A DNA stretch of 21,388 nucleotides. Source: Rhizophagus sp. LPA8_4_AMF. Its lineage: Eukaryota; Glomeromycota; Glomeromycetes; Glomerales; Glomeraceae. A model generated the notes under the pieces. That model ran no database searches. It was not told the origin of the DNA and saw only the letters and a list, made by a program, of their open reading frames with translations. Positions 19,861 to 21,388 of this stretch are shown in pieces. Positions within the stretch are counted from its first letter, which is position 1. Every line of letters starts with the position of its first letter. The position numbers were made by a program, and so were the translations under genes. Location of the stretch: positions 1 to 21,388 of the forward strand of contig JADRCO010001208.1 in NCBI GenBank assembly GCA_021464525.1. The letters are read 5' to 3'.

Positions 19861-19958
19861 ATCGCACCCGCGATATGTCGCATAGGTCACGCCACTGAAT
19901 TTTATTGGTAGAAATTTTGTGCCACGATTCTACGGCGCAAAACGTGACGCGCGATTTT
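19861..19958. promoter_or_regulatory. CpG-rich block upstream of array B
   Basis: About a dozen CpG dinucleotides in under 100 bp (ATCGCACCCGCGATATGTCG, CTACGGCGCAAAACGTGACG, GCGCGAT), in surroundings that almost lack CpG. It sits directly ahead of the first array-B hairpin and exon, so it may be the promoter or first exon of that array. Possible donors (GTGACG, GTGAAA) follow. Function is inferred from position only. Confidence 0.35.
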
Positions 19959-19997
19959 TTTCTGTGAAAAAATAGATTTGTTTTTTTTTATGATTTA

Positions 19998-20673
19998 GGA
20001 ACGCTATAACGTTCCTTTCCTTCTTTTCTTTAGGAACGGACCTGGACTCAAAGTCTTCGGCTTTGGTGAGTATTTTCTTTTCTTTTTCGTTTCTTTTTCA
20101 TTTTTTTTTATGATTTAGGAACGTTATTAACGTTCCCTTTCTTTTTTCTTTAGGGATGGACCTGGACTCAAGATTTTGGCTTTGGTAAGTATTCTCTTTT
20201 CATTTTTGTTTTTTTTTTGGTTTAGAAACACTACTAAAGTTCCTTTCTCTTTCTTTTTTTTAGGGACGTTTCTGGTCAACTTTGGCGAAATGGTGAGTAT
20301 TTTGAGTTTAGTTTGTTTTTTTATTGTTTTATAACTTAGGAACACTACTAACGTTCCTTTCTCTTCTTTTTTTAGGGACGTTCTGGTCGGCTTTGGACTT
20401 CGGAATGGTAAGTGGTTTGTGTTTTCTTTTGTTGTTTTTGATTTAAGAACGCTACTAACGTCCCTTTTCCTTCCTTTTTTTTAGGACAGGCTTGGATATT
20501 CTGGACTTTAGCTCCTATAGCTTCTATGGAGTGGGATGTTTGGGTGGGTAAGTGTTTCCTTAGTGAAATGGATTTTAAGAACGTTTAACTAATGTTTCTT
20601 TTTTGATTTTGTAGGTTTCGCGAATAACATCATATTAGTGAAAGATGATTATTTACATATTTATTTCTGATTA
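19998..20673 (+). CDS. Putative microexon gene, array B (function unknown)
   Basis: Exons 20034-20065, 20154-20184, 20264-20292, 20376-20407, 20485-20547 and 20615-~20669, of 29-63 nt, are ~50% G+C against ~25% in introns of 67-88 bp. Every intron has GTRAGT, most have a TACTAAC-like site ~23-25 nt before YTTTAG. Joined exons 1-5 (187 nt) are open in two of the three frames and nearly so in the third; one frame reads ERTWTQSLRLWDGP... and runs through exon 6 to a TGA after DDYLHIYF. Another is Gly/Phe/Trp-rich (DFGFGT, NFGEMG). Exons 1 and 2 are near copies (GGACCTGGACTCAA...GGCTTTG), as are 3 and 4 (GGACGTT-CTGGTC), so exon and intron duplicated together. Start codon not identified. It may be a coding gene, a non-coding spliced RNA, or a repeat family. 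Confidence 0.5.
20317..20616 (+). repeat. Inverted repeat, left arm
   Basis: 20317-20583 matches the reverse complement of 21121-21388 with one substitution (20344) and one single-base indel (near 20580). Similarity continues more weakly to 20616/21087. The arm contains microexons 4 and 5 of array B and their introns. The true length is unknown because the other arm runs off the window. Confidence 0.95.
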
Positions 20674-20926
20674 GGCGCAGAATCTAGTAGCACAATATCG
20701 GTAAATTATATTAATAAAAGAATCGTACCATTCATGCCGTTATTTTATTGTAAGATTATTTATTATTACATATAAAAAACTGTGCATACATTACATACAT
20801 ATTACGTAAATTCTACCTAAACTACACTATTCTATATTTCTACTTGTTGTTAATGGTTTGGAACATTGTTCCAGTTGGTTCAATTCTAACAAACAACTAC
20901 TGTATTTATTAATAACATCATAGTTT
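20617..20926. other. Spacer between the two tail-to-tail arrays
   Basis: AT-rich, with no ORF of note beyond the final exon of array B at its left end. Contains a 13-nt palindrome GGAACA-T-TGTTCC (20860-20872), which resembles a stripped intron hairpin, and a 9-bp hairpin ACATCATAG-TTT-CTATGATGT (20915-20935) that overlaps the stop codon of array C. It should hold the 3' ends of both arrays. Confidence 0.5.
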
Positions 20927-21388
20927 CTATGATGTATATACTTCTGATCCATATCCTAAAATAGTCAGAAAGCCAAAACCTACAAAAATCAAGAAAGAAA
21001 TGTTAGTACGTTTCTAATGTTGAATGGCGAAACTTTTCCCGAGACAAATACTTACCATGGTGAAATAGCATTCCATAGAAGCCGAACCTATAAAAATAAT
21101 AGAAAGAAACGTTAGTTAAACGTTTCTTAAAATCCATTTCACTAAGGAAACACTTACCCACCCAAACATCCCACTCCATAGAAGCTATAGGAGCTAAAGT
21201 CCAGAATATCCAAGCCTGTCCTAAAAAAAAGGAAGGAAAAGGGACGTTAGTAGCGTTCTTAAATCAAAAACAACAAAAGAAAACACAAACCACTTACCAT
21301 TCCGAAGTCCAAAGCCGACCAGAACGTCCCTAAAAAAAGAAGAGAAAGGAACGTTAGTAGCGTTCCTAAGTTATAAAACAATAAAAAA
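20927..21388 (-). CDS. Putative microexon gene, array C (partial, minus strand)
   Basis: Minus-strand exons 21329-21298, 21220-21158, 21087-21056 and 20979-20927; the array continues beyond the window. The first two are the inverted copies of array-B exons 4 and 5; the last two are specific to this side. Donors GTAAGT and acceptors YTAG are intact, and the introns have a TACTAAC or AACTAAC site. The Gly/Phe/Tyr-rich frame stays open through all four exons (SSYSFYGVGCLGG, then FGFYGMLFHHGFGFLTILGY) and ends at a TAG at 20929-20927. This frame is not the one that runs longest at the end of array B, so the two copies may end in different frames. Function unknown. Confidence 0.5.
21087..21388 (-). 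repeat. Inverted repeat, right arm (cut by window end)
   Basis: Reverse complement of 20317-20616; the first 268 bases from the window end differ by one substitution and one indel. Its intron hairpins are the better preserved ones: GGAACG-CTACTAA-CGTTCC (21348-21366, minus strand) and AAGAAACG/CGTTTCTT (21104-21128), an 8-bp stem. Confidence 0.95.

Larger units (their letters stand above)
19191..19980. other. AT-rich spacer with short tandem repeats and a CpG-rich block
   Basis: Between the two arrays. Holds the TTTGGGA-type repeat (19350-19445), a GATAGGTRAC-type repeat (~19472-19505), long T-rich stretches, and the CpG-rich block listed separately, which probably is the start region of array B. 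No gene seen. Confidence 0.5.

Noticed and set aside
19342-20345. ORFs of 69-80 codons in and beside the arrays
   Set aside because: Translations of TTTGGGA repeats or of poly-T introns (Phe/Lys runs); the minus-strand one at 20127-20345 runs through two introns of array B.
18091-20650. CRISPR-like repeat-spacer array
   Set aside because: Repeat and spacer both vary, units have eukaryotic splice sites and branch points, and the host is a eukaryote.
1-21388. tRNA or rRNA genes
   Set aside because: No B-box-like GGTTCGANTCC with matching acceptor arms and no rRNA-like GC-richer block was seen on either strand; a weak tRNA could be missed by eye.

Overview
The window is nuclear DNA of an AT-rich (roughly 70-75% A+T) filamentous eukaryote. 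Genes are split by short introns (mostly 70-120 bp) with GTAAGT-like donors and TACTAAC-like branch sites. Codon use in the intact genes is standard. Gene content (fungal-type CTK1 kinase, COX6A, TAF13, CHMP7) together with heavy repeat decay in the second half fits an early-diverging fungus, most probably an arbuscular-mycorrhizal fungus (Glomeromycotina, Rhizophagus-like). The species call is inference; the gene calls rest on reading frames that close across introns.

Left half, 1-10.7 kb, conserved core. After an AT-rich spacer (1-1867) come four housekeeping genes: CHMP7 (minus, 5 exons, 500 aa, nuclear-envelope ESCRT-III); CTK1/CDK12-like kinase (plus, 8 exons, 762 aa, RNA polymerase II CTD kinase); COX6A (plus, 3 exons, 125 aa, cytochrome c oxidase subunit); and TAF13 (minus, 3 exons, 110 aa, TFIID histone-fold subunit). 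CHMP7 and CTK1 are divergent and share a ~1 kb promoter. COX6A and TAF13 are convergent. All three promoter regions carry a CACGTG box, two of them as TCACGTGA.

Right half, 10.7-21.4 kb, repeat compartment. At 12.06-14.85 kb lies a decayed element: a family-B DNA polymerase pseudogene (SLYPS motif A, NTLxG motif B, a motif-C-like site), then a second broken ORF with an IQ-like helix, then a third ORF whose last ~210 codons are still open. A 245-bp hAT-type MITE with perfect 8-bp target duplication has inserted in the polymerase pseudogene. Two 151-bp tandem repeats with hairpins follow. At 16.5-17.8 kb is a second multi-exon pseudogene whose introns are still visible.

The most unusual structure fills 18.1-21.4 kb: tandem arrays of tiny GC-richer exons (18-63 nt) separated by near-uniform 52-88 bp introns. 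Most introns carry a short hairpin (for example GGAACG...CGTTCC) with the TACTAAC-like branch site in its loop; stem changes in several copies are compensatory. The last part of the array is repeated in opposite orientation at the window end as a near-perfect inverted repeat of at least 268 bp, giving two tail-to-tail arrays. The spliced microexons join into open frames although single exon lengths are not multiples of three.
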